From NCBI GenBank assembly GCA_025345505.1, contig JANVCC010000040.1, positions 6,738,073-6,802,072 of the forward strand: a stretch of 64,000 nucleotides of DNA, given 5' to 3'. Each line of letters begins with the position of its first letter. Positions within the stretch are counted from its first letter, which is position 1. The position numbers were made by a program, and so were the translations under genes. The notes under the pieces were generated by a model. That model worked only from the letters and a program-made list of their open reading frames with translations, was not told where the DNA came from and did not search any database. The DNA comes from Todiramphus chloris collaris. Taxonomy: Eukaryota; Chordata; Aves; Coraciiformes; Alcedinidae. Shown piece by piece: positions 1 to 12,026 of this stretch.

Positions 1-3000
1 GGGGTGGTTTGCCGAAGCACCCCACCACTCACCGGAGGATTTAACACTCTCCTTTTGTACCCACCGCCTTTCAGGTGCTCATTTTCCAGACAGAGTTGCC
101 CAGAGCCCCCCTGTTATGCTGGAATGGCCCCAAGGATATCCCACCGTCATGGATGGCACAGGAGTGTGGGTCTTCTCATGCATTTTGGTGAATAAATATC
201 TTTCCCTGTGGAAAAATGAAAGAAGCTGAGCCAACTGAGCACACAGTTGAATGAGTGTGGCAGGACTCAGACCTTCACCAATGCCGCAGCACAGCGAGGA
301 TCCACTTGTGGGACCCTTCTCCATAGGCAGCTTTGCCCTCCCTCGCACCCAGATGCTGGCAGGCCTCCCCATATCACTCCCAGCCCTGGGAAGGGTTTTC
401 TGTCTTGTCCAAACCCCTGCCTCAGCTCTATTTTTAGCCTTTCATCCTTATTTAGCAGCAAGGCTGGCCGGGAGGAAGCACGCAGGGTGCAGGAGTGAGC
501 AGGGGCCATGACAGATGCTCCTGCCCACCCAGCACCAGCAGTGACAACTGTGCCACTGATCCACTGTGGAGGCTTAAGGGTGAGGAATAAATAGCCCTGT
601 TCCTCCCACCCAGGGGTGGGGCAGAAAGTTATCCTCTGGAATTAGTTTTCACTTTGGGGCCATGGAGCAGCCGGTCAACAGGGATGGGGATGCATGAGGA
701 GAGGCATGGGCATGGCTGGTGGGGAGCCGGGAAGGGAGCAGAGCCCCTCGCCTTCAGTCCAAAGCATCACATGCTTTCCTGCTCTCACAACCAGTGTAAG
801 TGGAAGTTTCGCTCCCCCACTCCCATCCTTACCCCCTCCATTTTGCCATAGGGGAAAAAAAGAGAATAAAGAACTGTAAGGACAGGTTAACCCACATCTT
901 TTTGCTTGGAAAAAAACACAGGCAGGGGCAGGAAGGACTTGAAATTGCTGCTGTACCTCAAGGCAGAAGCATGCATGACCTAGATCCCCACCAAAGGAGT
1001 CTGTGGCCTTTTTTGGGGCTCCAATACATGCAAGCTCCTCTTCAGTTCAGTTTTCTGAGGTATCTCATCCTGAGTCATAAGGTCTCAGCAAATCTGGCTA
1101 AACATCTTCAATTTGCATAGAACAAAAGCAGCCAGCACAGATGGATGACAGCATTAATGACTTTGTTAGGTCTCATTTGCAAAAGCAAACAGATTGCAAA
1201 TGATGCACAGGGCCAAAGGGTGCCACCACAGACCACATTCTCTCCACTGCCAGGACTCTCTGGGCATCACCATGGGCCAGCTTATCACCCAAAAACCTTC
1301 CAGAAGAATACCTCCCCTTTTTTTTTCTCCCCCACAGACTTCAGGGTTTCAGAAAATAAAAGGAACAAAACAAAAAAAGAATTACCCCATCTGTACTCAT
1401 GGGAGAACCCTGCACACAGACCATGCAGGGTTGAGTCCCAGATGGAAATCCCACGCACTGGCACCAACACCACCGGCACCCCATGCCGCCCAGTCCTTAC
1501 CAGCTGGAATTCAATAGCGAGCTGAGACACTTTAACAGCTTGCATAAACACTTCTCTTATCCATAAGCTTTGGCAAACACTTTAAATGACCATTGGTACA
1601 AATTAACACTCAGCTGTTATCCCATTTACGGCAATTCAGCTGAGCATGAGATAAACCCTCCTGGGCTTGCTTTTCTAGGCAAAACCCTTGAGATGTCTCC
1701 AGCTGGTGTTGTTCCTAGGAAGAGATCATGATAACACTGAAAAAGACATGGGGGCAAACTTCAAAACAAGTTGAATGTGCTCCGGGTGGGTCTGCCACAC
1801 AAGTCCTCTGCCTCCCTATCTTTGCAAAATCCCCTCCCTGCCACTGTCCCTGTCATCTCCAGCCCCCTGCGAGCAGCCTCCAGCAGCCCCAGCCCCACAT
1901 GCTCCCCAGATTCACAGGCTCCTCTGGTTAAGGAGAGGGGGATGAGTTGTTGCAGCCATGAATCCCATGGTTTGCTCAACAGCAGCTGGACAGAAAAGTT
2001 GCTGTTTTAAGTGTCACCCTGGAAAGAGAGCAAGTTAACAGTGTACTGGAGCAGAGGATGATGAAGAAGGACTGAGATGGGACATCTCTCCAGCAGGGAT
2101 ACATCCTGTGTATCCTGCACAGGAAAGACTGGAGGAACTGAAAAATTGCTAAAATCAAGCTAAAATAAGTGACCTTTGGGCCAGCACAGGCAGGGCCTCT
2201 GACAGGCAGCGTCTCTGACAGACAGCCTCACAGATGCACCTGCAGACTGAAGGAAGGAAGTAACATGGTCTGGTGCAGCCCCTTCTCCAAAATTTAGTGA
2301 TTTATAGAAGTGTAGGGTTGTAGCTGCTGTGGTGCAGGGTGTAGGGCTGGGGAGCGGGGTGCTGGAGCCAGCCTCACTGCACATCACCATCCCCAAGCCC
2401 CAGCTCTGCCTTGCTGGCTCGATGCCTCAGACTGATGGGACCAAACCCGTGGCTTTTTCTGCACCATTATCAAAGGGAACCCTACCCAGAGCCCCACGGT
2501 GTGGCACAGGGACATCCCAGTGCAACCACTCAGCATCCCACAGTTAAAACCGCAAATTGCCACGAGCTTGTGTACAAACTGCTGGACCATCGTGCACCAC
2601 AGAGATGTGATGGCAGCTGGGCAAGCTCCTCCTCAGCTGCCTACACAGTTGCTTCTGTTCATAGTCACAGCCCCAGTGATGTAAATTCAGCCTGGAAATA
2701 CGCATGTGCTTCTGTGCTTTCCCCTGTGCGCCTTCAGCTTCCAAAGTCTGGGCCAGGATTTTCCATTGACCCTGAAGAGGTGGAGACCAGTACCTTGCCT
2801 TGACAGAGTTTTTATCCCACAAATGATCTACTCAGCCCAAATAAGTACTCTCAGGCAGGGAAGGAGACTTGCCCCATGTATGAAGTGTAGGGAGAGATAA
2901 GAACAGAGAGCTCTCAGTGGTTTCTGAGCTGTGCGAGCTGATGCCAGGAAGCTGCTGTGACTCATGAAACTTCACCCAAGTGAAGCAGCACCTACTCAAG

Positions 3001-3900
3001 AGGACACAGGCAACAGGTCCCACCAGTCCCCCAAGAGACTGGGCAGCCATGGGCCTGCCCTTCTCCTTCCCCACCCTCCCATCCAAGTGGTGTTTCACAA
3101 TTTCCCTGGTCTCAGGGTTGCCGGGGCAGAAAAAACACTTCCAAGTCACAAGTAATGGGATGACCACACGGCTCCACTCCCTCTCTGGCTGGGCAAGCAG
3201 TGCTGGAGCAGCAGCAAAACACCAGCATGCTGGCAGCCCCCAAGCCATGGACTGCTTGACTTTGCCTAGGGGATATTTTGAAAATGTCAGAACAGAAACC
3301 TGTTGACAAAAATTGGCAGTGTTTCCGTATGGGCACAGCCTGATGACCAGGTTGAAACACTCCTATTTCAGCAGTGCTGGGTGGCAATAGATGATTTTTC
3401 AGGTCAGAATGTGCTTTCATTTAGAAATGTCTATTAATTTCACAGCATTTAAGAAAATCATCAACCCAAACATTTGGAAGAACCTGCCTTTCCTCCCATT
3501 AATTTTCAGAAAAGATGCTTTCAAAGCCATGTGTTTCCCTACTTCTTCAGGACTCATTTCCCAATTGCAGTATTTCCTCCTGGAAAAGGACCCCCTGGCT
3601 CCAGGCCCAGAGTTTGGAGAATTTGAGATAATCAAGAGAGGTGTTTCCAGGATGCAGTCACCCTAGCAGTATGGACCATACTGAAAGCCCCCTCCAGCCA
3701 GCACAGCTACCTCCATAGCGGAGTTCCTGTCAGAAGAAAACACCCCGAAGTCACCATTTTTACAGACCTACCCCTGTGCAAGCTGAAACTTTGTGGGGTG
3801 GTGGCAAAAACTGGGGTGGATCCTACCTTCGCCCCTCATACCCCTTCTCCCAAGGCCCTGGGGTGGGTTCACACCCCGAGGCAACCCTGGTCGGGCTGGA
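1..3900. other. Upstream flank of CCDC69 with no recognised gene
   Basis: No exon of a known family could be read on either strand. The plus strand carries AATAAA hexamers at 191-196 and 586-591 and another near 865, so the first kilobase could hold the 3' end of a transcript whose exons lie left of the window, but nothing confirms it. In mammals the neighbour on this side of CCDC69 is GM2A, transcribed away from CCDC69. I could not identify a GM2A exon, so it would have to lie outside the window or be a short first exon I cannot see. Confidence 0.5.
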
Positions 3901-3989
3901 CCCCAGCCCCAGTATAGGAGTCCTGTTCCCCTTTGCCCCCACCCAGGATGGAGCATCCTTGGTCTGTCTCCCCAGGGACAGAGCATTCC

Positions 3990-4440
3990 CAGGCCATGGG
4001 GTCCCACTACCCTTCTTGGGACGAAGCATTTCGGACCCAGGGCGGGGACACCCGAGGGTGGAGGGGCCCCAGGGCCGGAGCACCCCCGCCGGGGGCCAGG
4101 GCCAGCCCCGGGGGCGGGCAGGCTGCGGCCGGGGGCCGTGCCCGCGGCTCGGGGGTGCAGAGCACCCTCTCCCGGCGCCGCCTGCCAGCAGCTCCGGGGA
4201 CTTCGCTTGCTTTTTTTTATTTTCTTTTTAATTTTTTTTTTTCTGCCTGCCAGCTGAGGCGGCTCGTCCCGTCCCGTCCCGTCCCGTCCCGTCCCGTCCC
4301 GTCCCACCCGGTCCCGCCGGAGGATGCAGCGCCCCGCGCCCCGCGGCTGAGCGGGCTCCGGCCGGGGTTCCATGGGCTGCACAGGCAGCGCCCTGCGCTG
4401 CTGCCCCGCCGGCGACAAGGTAGCGGCTGCGGGGTCTTGC
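3990..4440 (+). promoter_or_regulatory. CCDC69: CpG-rich promoter and 5'UTR of CCDC69
   Basis: This stretch is GC- and CpG-rich, contains several CCGG and GGGGC blocks, and ends at the first coding exon of CCDC69 (ATG at 4372). It is a CpG-island type promoter by composition. No convincing TATA box is present; the AT-rich run at about 4209-4242 is a poly-pyrimidine tract. The transcription start is unknown. A GTCCC repeat lies 66 bp upstream of the ATG and is probably in the 5'UTR. Confidence 0.65.
4266..4305. repeat. Perfect pentanucleotide repeat (GTCCC)8
   Basis: Eight uninterrupted copies of GTCCC are read directly, followed by one more degenerate copy after ACCCG. The array lies between a CpG-rich block and the CCDC69 start codon. 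Perfect short arrays like this are usually length-polymorphic. Confidence 0.95.
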
Positions 4441-7400
4441 TGGGCCGCGCTGGGGTGGGTTTAGGCTGGGCTTGGGTTGGGCTTCGTGTGGGGTGGGGGG
4501 GGGTTGCATAGCGTTGGGGTTCACGTGGGGTCTGGGCTACCGTGGGGTCGAGGTTTTTGCATGAGATCGGGGTTCGCACGGAGTTTGGGGTCTGTTTGGG
4601 TCTGAGTGTGCGTGTTGTAGGGGTTTGCCTGGAGCTGAGGTTCATGTGGTGCTGGGGTTCAAATGGAGGAGGTGTGCTGGGGGCACCCGGCCTGGATTCC
4701 CCCTTGCCCCCGGGGCTGGGCAGTCAGTGGCACCCCACCAGCATTGTGGTGGGGAAGCTGGCACTGGGCATGGTGGAAGCTGGGAGCCACCTGCCTTCCT
4801 GCACCCTCCTACACCCCTCCGGGCCCCCCCCCCCCACATCGCGGGGAAGCCCACACTAAAGGGGGGCCAGCATCTGGGGTGACAAAGGCTGTTGGAAATG
4901 CTGGTCCCGTATAGGACAGGGATGGGTTCCTGCAGCTAGACCTCTGCCATCCTCCCACAGCATCCTCCCTTGTCCTAAAAGCTGGGTCCCCCCTTGTGCT
5001 GGGTCACACATTGTGCCAAAGGTGGCACTTCTACAGGGGAACACGCTGAGTCCCCAGCAGATCTCAGTGCATTGTTCTGCTCTGAAGAACTCTTCTGTGA
5101 CTACAGGGCTAGAATTTATCTGCTGCTAATTATTCTTATTTTTTGGTGTGCTCATGCTGCCCTAACAGGCCACCACTGGTCTCAGGAGTTGTTTGTGGGG
5201 TTGGATCTGCTGTGAGTACTGATGTTGATGGGTTGTGGTCGCTGGAGGGTGGCAGGGGCAGTAGGAAAGTCGGAAGGGCCCCGCGGTGCCTGCCTGCCCC
5301 CCTGCATGGGTGGCCCTTTGCAGAGGCAGCTGTGAGTGCTCAGACACTCAGGACCATGCGGCCAAAGCACAACCCGCTGCTGGGATGTGTGGGGGGAGCA
5401 GATGCAGCCCTGGAGCCAGCAAGTGCCTTTATTTACAGCACTTGCAGGCTTGGCTGCTTCTCCATATCATGCAAAAAAAATTCCCCCTCTTCTCTATGTC
5501 ACAAGATCAGACACTTACGGGATAGTTTGTGACTCTGAGAACTTGCAAGAAGGAGCATGAATAGGGAGAAACAACATCCCCGAGGCCCCGGGTGTTGAGA
5601 GCCCCAGATTTACTGAAACCCGGAAATTTAAGTCAGAATGGTTTGCTCTCAGACGCCTCCCTTCCTGCACTTGCCCGCTCTCAAGCTCTTCTGCTCAGCC
5701 TTGTGGTGCTTCTCACTGCGGTTTGTACCCCATAAAACAGCCCTGCTGCTCTCACTAAACTCAGCTAGTCCCAAAAGCAGCACCAAAAATCCCCTTTATG
5801 GCAAAATAGGGTAGAGGTGGGCATCGAGCCACTCCTGCCCACATTTTCATGACCAGGGTACCAGAGGCAGGATGGGAGACCTTCACCCTCCCACTGCTGA
5901 TGGGTGGACTGGCAGAACTGGTCCCTTGGGGTTGCTTGGGGATGGGAGAGTCCTTAAACCCCAGGGGTAAGCCTGGGCAGACCCTGAATGCATGTCACAG
6001 GGCTGGGGGCTGTTCTGGGGCTGGGGACTGTGGAGGCTTTTGGGGCTGGTCCCAGGTTGGAGGTGACCTTGGGCAGCCCATGCTGAGCTGGATGCAGTGG
6101 GCGGGTGGCATACCAGGGGCCACTGCATGCCCCAGGGGAGGTGGCTTGGCAGCCACATCACTGATCTGTGAACAGCAGAGCAATAAGGAGGCATAGGCAC
6201 AGGTGCTATGTCCAGAGTCTGTCCCCGAGCTGTAGGTGCTGTCCTTGGGGGTCGCTTTGTCTCCATCTCCATCCACCCACACTTGGCTGCTTGTGGTCAC
6301 CACTTGCCCCTTGGTCATGCTCCCAGCATAAGAGAGGCCAAGATGCCTTCCCAAAAGAGGTTTTAACGTCATGGGCCAAGTCCTGGCCCCCTACTTCACA
6401 GCCACAAAGAAAAACCTCAAAGAAAAATGCTCATTTCCTGCCTCTGTGTGATTTTGTTCGCTGACAGTAGCATTGCATGGTTTAATTGCTTAACGTACTT
6501 GTAAAACAGGAAAAGAGGAAGAAAAATACGGTACAAAACCCTACCTCATGCTGAGAGCTGAAGCAGAGGCTGCAGCTGAACCAGCTGCCTGCACAGTGCT
6601 GGCTGCCTCTGCGCAGGTACTCCCCACCACTGGCACCTTTCAAGATGCCTCAGGTTCTGCTAGGAATCCCAGTTAATCACTCCATAAACAGCTTTGGTCC
6701 AGATCATTCAAAATATTTAGCTCTACGAACACAGATTTTTTTTTTTTTTATATATATACAGCTAGAAAGTATTTTTTGGCACAAGCCTCCTCAAAGCCAA
6801 AGGCAGAGGTTTCCATGCTGAGACCTCACAGGGTAACGGTTGGACTTGGTGATCTTCAAGGTCTTTTCCAACCTAAATGATTCTATGATTTATAAGCAGT
6901 GCTGCCGGTGGCTGCACCTGTGGGATGTTCCCTGCTGCTTCTTCCCTGGGCCAAAGCCGTTCCAGCTGGAGCAGTGCCCAGCCTGCACCTTTCACGCACA
7001 GCAGATACTGGGACTGTCTCCCAGCTCTCCAGAACGCTCTGGGTGATACCAGGGCCGAGGGTGCCACATGCTGCTCTGGAAGTGGCAGCAGGAGGTGCCT
7101 CTGTATTTCAGTCAGTTTTCAGACACATTTTGCTTTTCACTGTGGGTTTGGCAGTGGAGCTCTCATCTCAAAGGACAAATGAGTGCTTAGGAGTAAAATT
7201 AGACCCAGACGCTATTTTAATTGCTCCTGGAGGTAGGAAGGATGCCTGGCTCATAGCCGCAGGGTAGGTATTTAGATTTGTCTGCTGATGCTGCCATACC
7301 TCTCAACTGATCGCTCCCTTTAGCAATTTATGAATTCAATGCAGTTGTCTCAAATCAACCTCCTTGAGTGGCTGACAGGCCCTGAGGCCCCATCCTGCTG

Positions 7401-10400
7401 GTTTTGGGGCATGGGACCGAGCTGAAAGTGCCCTGGATCCACACTGGGGACACTGCCCATACTGTGGGGCTGATCGATATGATCAGTTCTGGGCTCTCTG
7501 TCCCCAGGCATCGCCTTTGCCAGGGAGCAGGACACATGCAGGTTTGCTTTGGGAGGGTGAGGTTTGGAGGTTGCTCCTGGAGGAGGTACCTGCATCCCTC
7601 TCCCAGCAAGGTTCAGCTCATCCAAAGCCCCCAGGGTCTGTGTGAACCCCGTCTTGCCAGGACAGTCCCCCCACAAAGCCTTTGTTTTGTTGCAGTAAAA
7701 CCTAAGGGGTAAAACTTGTGAGGTTCCTGCAATGCTCTGGGCTTGCAGAGCCGCAACTGTCTCATCCACCCACTCCGCACTGGACTCCAAAACTGAGTGT
7801 GGGACTTGGGACGCACAAAATAGCCAGGGGGTGCCCATCAGAGACGGGTGCAGGGGGCAGGCTGCAGACCCTGGGGACCCCTTGAGGCAGGGCTGCCGAG
7901 GCTCAGCGGCTTCCAGGGGTACCTCACATTTGTAGGGTGAGGTGTGTCTGCAAGAATAAACCCCGCAAATCCTGATCGGCTGCTGCCTCCTCACCCCAGT
8001 GCCTGGGCCACGTTCAATGCCGCAGCCGCTCACGCCATAGAAGGAAAGATAAAGACATGGTGGCTTCCCAGAGGCTCAGAGTTTTCCTGCTCTCTGGCAA
8101 CTGTGCTTCCCTCCGGCTTCAGAAGCGGGGAGGGGGGGCTGCAGGGGAGGCGGAGGCAGAGACGCTTGTTTGCTTTGCCTCGCTTTTTCCCAAGCCAGGC
8201 TCCCTAATCTGGTCTGTATTTGGCCACAGCGCTGTGACAGCAGGGCCACGCACCCTGCCCCAGGGTGCAGCTGGCACAGTGGGGTCCCTGGCTCCCTGCA
8301 GGCTGCAGGGTGGGTTTGGGAGGGAACCATGGTTTTCGGGGCGGCTTTGCTGGGGGCTGGAGAGCAGCAATGTGTCTGCAGGTGCATTCTCTCGCTCACA
8401 GTGCATTCAAACCCCTGCCCAGAAGCATGACCCAGTGATGGGCATCAGGGGCAAGATTTGCCCCTCATCGGGGAGGTGGAGCCGTGAGAGCAGTCAAGAT
8501 TTGCTTCTTTCTTTCAGCAACAGATAAAAATATATCCATCTCTGGGGGGTTTTTCCCTCCTCCCCTCCAAGTGACTAAATTAAACCCATGCAGGGCTGGA
8601 AGGCATCCTGCAGAGCTGCGCTGCTGAAGGCAGCTCCCGGCTCTGGGTTATATCAGCCCCATGGCAGCAGTGGGAGCGTGCGGGAGCGCGCGGGGCCGAG
8701 CAGCGCATTCTTGTGCTCCTGAGGTCATTGCTTGCGCCAGCGCCAGCCCTCGCCTGCTGCCAGACCAGCACAGTGTTGACATTGCCTCTGCTTTACGGGT
8801 ACTTTTTTCTCACTCCTGCCCCAGCACAAGCTGTGTCAAAGCCCAGCTGGGTAGAGCACTGGTGCCAGGGACCAGGCTGACCCTGAGCATCCCAGGGATG
8901 GGGCAGGAGGAGTGTGGTGAGGAAGGTCCATACCTGAAGCCCTGCCAAGTGCTGCCTGAGCCCGTTTTGCCCCAGAACTACATCAGGGAGGGTTGTGAGC
9001 ATCCCCCAGGTTTTCCAGGCAGTGGCTGGCAGTACTGCGTGGCAAAGTGTACAGGGCACATGGAAATGGCACGGGCTTGGGGCTGGCTTCCAGGCAGCGT
9101 GTTGCACACCCATGGGCTCAGGACTGGCGGAGGGCAGGGGGTCGGGAAGGAGCCACTACTGCTTGAGCATCTGTGTTTTAGCAGGGCCAAAGAGTGCTCA
9201 GCACAGGGTGCCTGGCTGCAGGGTGTCCTCTGCCTGCAGCCAGCTGCCCTCCTTTGTCCTCCCCTGCTCCAGCCCCCTTTCTCTCTGCCAGAGACAGCTA
9301 AAAGCCCAGCAGCAGAGGGGACCAGCTTCCCAGGAGCTCACGGCCTTGAAGACAGAGAATGGTGAGAAGAAAATGCATGTCTCCCCCACACTGTGCTTCC
9401 TCAGTGGGATATTAAGAAAGCAGTAGGACAGACCCCAGGGTGTCCAGGAAGGCTGTGGAGGATGGGGATGATGGCTGCAGACATGATGGCATCCCAGAGT
9501 TGATGGCATCCCATCCTCTCAGGCAAACAGGTCGTCCCCAGGACAGGAGGCCTAACGAGCTGTGTCCTCTCTCAGCCTGCCAGACCCATCCCAATTAGTG
9601 CTAATTTGTACCAGTGAGACAACGGGGAGGTTTTTGCCCTGAGGGAAGAGGACAGGGCCTGAACCCAGGCCACCATGCTGGCCGGTCAGCTGCCCAGGAC
9701 GGCCAAGCAGCGTGGTCAGCAGGATGCAGCCGGCACCGGTTCAGCCGTGTTTGCATTGCAGCCAATGCCGCTCTGTTGCCTGAGGATGGGAAGGAGAAGG
9801 CAGCGCTTCGAGAGGAGCAGATGGAGAGCAGAACACTCCTCCAAGGCCAGGAGGAGGAGGAGCAACTGTGGGATGCTGGCCACACGGGCACCGCGAGAAT
9901 CACCCACAGCGTTAATATCCAGGTCGGTCAAAACAGCAGGTGCTGCGGGGAGCGTGTGGCCAGCCAGGACTTCCCAAGCAGCAGTCACGGACCTGGCACA
10001 CGCTGGGCTGGGCTCTCCCGTTTTCAGGGGTAGGAAGGGGTTAGGAAGCCTGGAGCAATGTTTATCTGGTGATGAGGGGACGGGGAGTGCCAGAGCATCC
10101 AGTGGGTTTGTCATCTCCCTGCTTCCCAGGTGGAAAAGAGAAAGAACCCGGAACTGGAGGAGCAGCTTGATGCCCTCAGGAGAGAGCACGTGGAGACCCT
10201 GCAAGGTGCGTGCTGGGACAGGAGGGCTCCCCACAGGCCCCCTGCCCACTCACCCCTACACTGCTGGTACCTCTTTGGCTTTGTGTGGGGTCATGGGGAT
10301 GCTACCCCCCACACCACAGGATTGTGGGACTTGGGTGGGGTTCGCTGTCCCAGTGTCCCCACACTGGTAACACTCAGCTCACGTCTCCCCTGCAGAGCTC

Positions 10401-12026
10401 CAGAGAGCACACGAGCAGGAGAAGCTGCTGCTGGCAGAATCCCACCACAGGTCCCAGGCAGCCTTACAGGTACCAGCGGAGAAATTCCTGGGCGGGGGGG
10501 AGGTGCTCATGGACAGCTGTTGGTTCTGTTCTGCTGTGGTGCCCCAAGCTCCTCGCCTCAGTCTCTGGTGTTTCCAGGGATCACTCAGGCACCCCAGCCC
10601 TGGGGTTATCAGGGTGCCGTAACTCAGCAGGTCCCCTGCTTAGGAAGAAATCCTGGACGTGTCTCATCCTGCTTCCTCCCTGGCTGCCCTAGGAGATAAT
10701 CCAGGCACTGAATTCCCAGCTGAAGGCCTTCCAGGAGAGGATGAAGAGGGTGGAGGAGTCATTCTTGAGCACAGACTACAAGAAACACGTCCAGGTACAG
10801 GGAGAGCAAATCCCTGTCCCTGGGAATGAACATGCTGTTGGGGTCCCTGGAACACAAGTGATGGGCAAAACATGGTACCTTGGGGGTACAAACCCATCGT
10901 GGGCTGTGTGGGACCCCAGCTGAGAGCACTGGCCTGCTGGCATCATGTGTGTGGGTGAACCACAGCAGATGCCCCAAGTGCCCACCCTGCTGCAGCTACC
11001 CACCACCCCCCCACACCCGGCTATGTCCCACAGGAGCACGGGAGCCCCAGCCCCTTCTGGGAGCAGGAGCTGGAGAGCCTGCACTTTGTCATTGAGATGA
11101 AGAATGAGCACATCCACAGCCTGAACAAGAAGCTGCTGAACCTGGAGACCATGGTGGGTTGAAGGGGGGTGTCACAGGTGGGCTTTCCTCTTTCCAGCTC
11201 TTAGAATCACAGAATTGTTTAGGTTGGAAAAGACCTTTAAGATCATTGAGTCCAACTGTTAACCTGGCATTCCCAGATCACCACTAAACCATGTCCTTCA
11301 GCACCACATCTACAGGGCTTTTAAAAGGCATAGTGATTCCACCACCTCCCTGGGCAGCCTGCTCCAGGGCTTGACAACACTTTTGGGTGAGACATTTTTC
11401 CTCATGTCCAATCTAAAGCTCCCGTGGCACAATGTGTGGCCTCTTTTCCCCACCTGAATCCTGTCTAGAAATTGCATCTGAAGCAGAGGTGGATGGAGCC
11501 CTGTTCCTTTCTTGGAGTGGGGAACGTATACAGGTGCAATGCCACCATGCTCAAACCAAGCCAGCATTCCCCCAAGATGGGGGGAGGGAGTTTGGACACA
11601 CTTTCCAGCTCTGTCCTCACCCTCATGACCCACTTGCAGGTGGAGAAGAACCTTCTGCTGGAAGAGAAGGTGAAAACTCTCCAGCAGGAGAATGAGGACC
11701 TGCAAGTTCGCACCCAGAACCACTTGGTCATGGCGAGGTAAGTGCTGGTGCCACATGGCATCTCCAGCAGTGGAGAGGTGCCATGGGGTAACATCTGGCA
11801 TCGTGTGGTGCTGCTGGCTGTGGTGGGGTCTCATGGGCACATGCCCTTTTTCTGCAGACAGCTGTCAGAGGAGCTGCTGGTGGCTCGTGGGGCGCTGGAG
11901 AAGGAGTCCCAGCTGCGGGAGCAGGCTCGGCGTGAGAAGGAGGAGCTGCTGTACCGGGTGCTCAACGTCGGGGATGGTTCCCCCTTCCCCATGGCCACGG
12001 GCGAGGTGCCCCTCATCGCCACATAG
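4372..12026 (+). CDS. CCDC69: Coiled-coil domain-containing protein 69, complete, nine coding exons
   Basis: Coding exons: 4372-4419, 9292-9361, 9762-9922, 10130-10205, 10396-10469, 10693-10794, 11034-11153, 11640-11737 and 11858-12026 (stop TAG 12024-12026). Phases join without a break to give about 305 residues; the human protein is 296. The N-terminus is MGCTGS, a likely N-myristoylation site followed by cysteines, as in human (MGCRHS). The rest is a nearly continuous Glu/Lys/Gln-rich coiled coil. The best-conserved blocks are MKRVEES (exon 6), FWEQELESLHFVIEMKNE (exon 7), LQQENEDL (exon 8) and EKEELLYRVL near the C-terminus. Human CCDC69 is known as a regulator of central spindle assembly. 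Exons 2 and 3 (residues 17-93) are the least conserved and were chosen from splice sites and phase; exon 3 uses a weak donor (CAG/GTCGGT). The gene is tail-to-tail with the transporter gene. Confidence 0.93.
4430..4730. repeat. G-rich, skewed degenerate repeat at the start of CCDC69 intron 1
   Basis: Directly after the exon 1 donor the plus strand carries many GGG and GGGG runs separated by GTT, CTT and TGT, with recurring words such as GGGGTTC followed by a variable purine/pyrimidine stretch and GGGGTCTG. It reads as a decayed minisatellite with strong G-over-C skew on the coding strand. Such sequence can form G-quadruplexes or R-loops downstream of CpG-island promoters; that role is inference. 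Confidence 0.55.
6826..6895 (+). repeat. CR1 LINE 3' end, sense orientation, in CCDC69 intron 1
   Basis: The words TTGGACTTGGTGATCTT, TTTTCCAACCTAAATGATT and CTATGATT are the characteristic 3' terminus of avian CR1 elements, which end in ATTCTATG repeats. Only the terminal 60-70 bp are recognisable. Confidence 0.8.
11203..11460 (-). repeat. CR1 LINE fragment in CCDC69 intron 7
   Basis: The element reads on the minus strand. It starts on the plus strand with AGAATCACAGAATTG and GGTTGGAAAAGACC, the reverse complement of the CR1 3' end. The minus strand encodes a degenerate CR1 ORF2 C-terminus with the motif LPREVVES. It lies between exons at 11153 and 11640 and does not disturb splicing. Confidence 0.88.

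Noticed and set aside
1-200. Possible last exon: CTTTCAG acceptor near 75, open frame to TGA near 190 and AATAAA at 191
   Set aside because: The predicted peptide matches nothing I know and there is no second exon in the window to test the frame.
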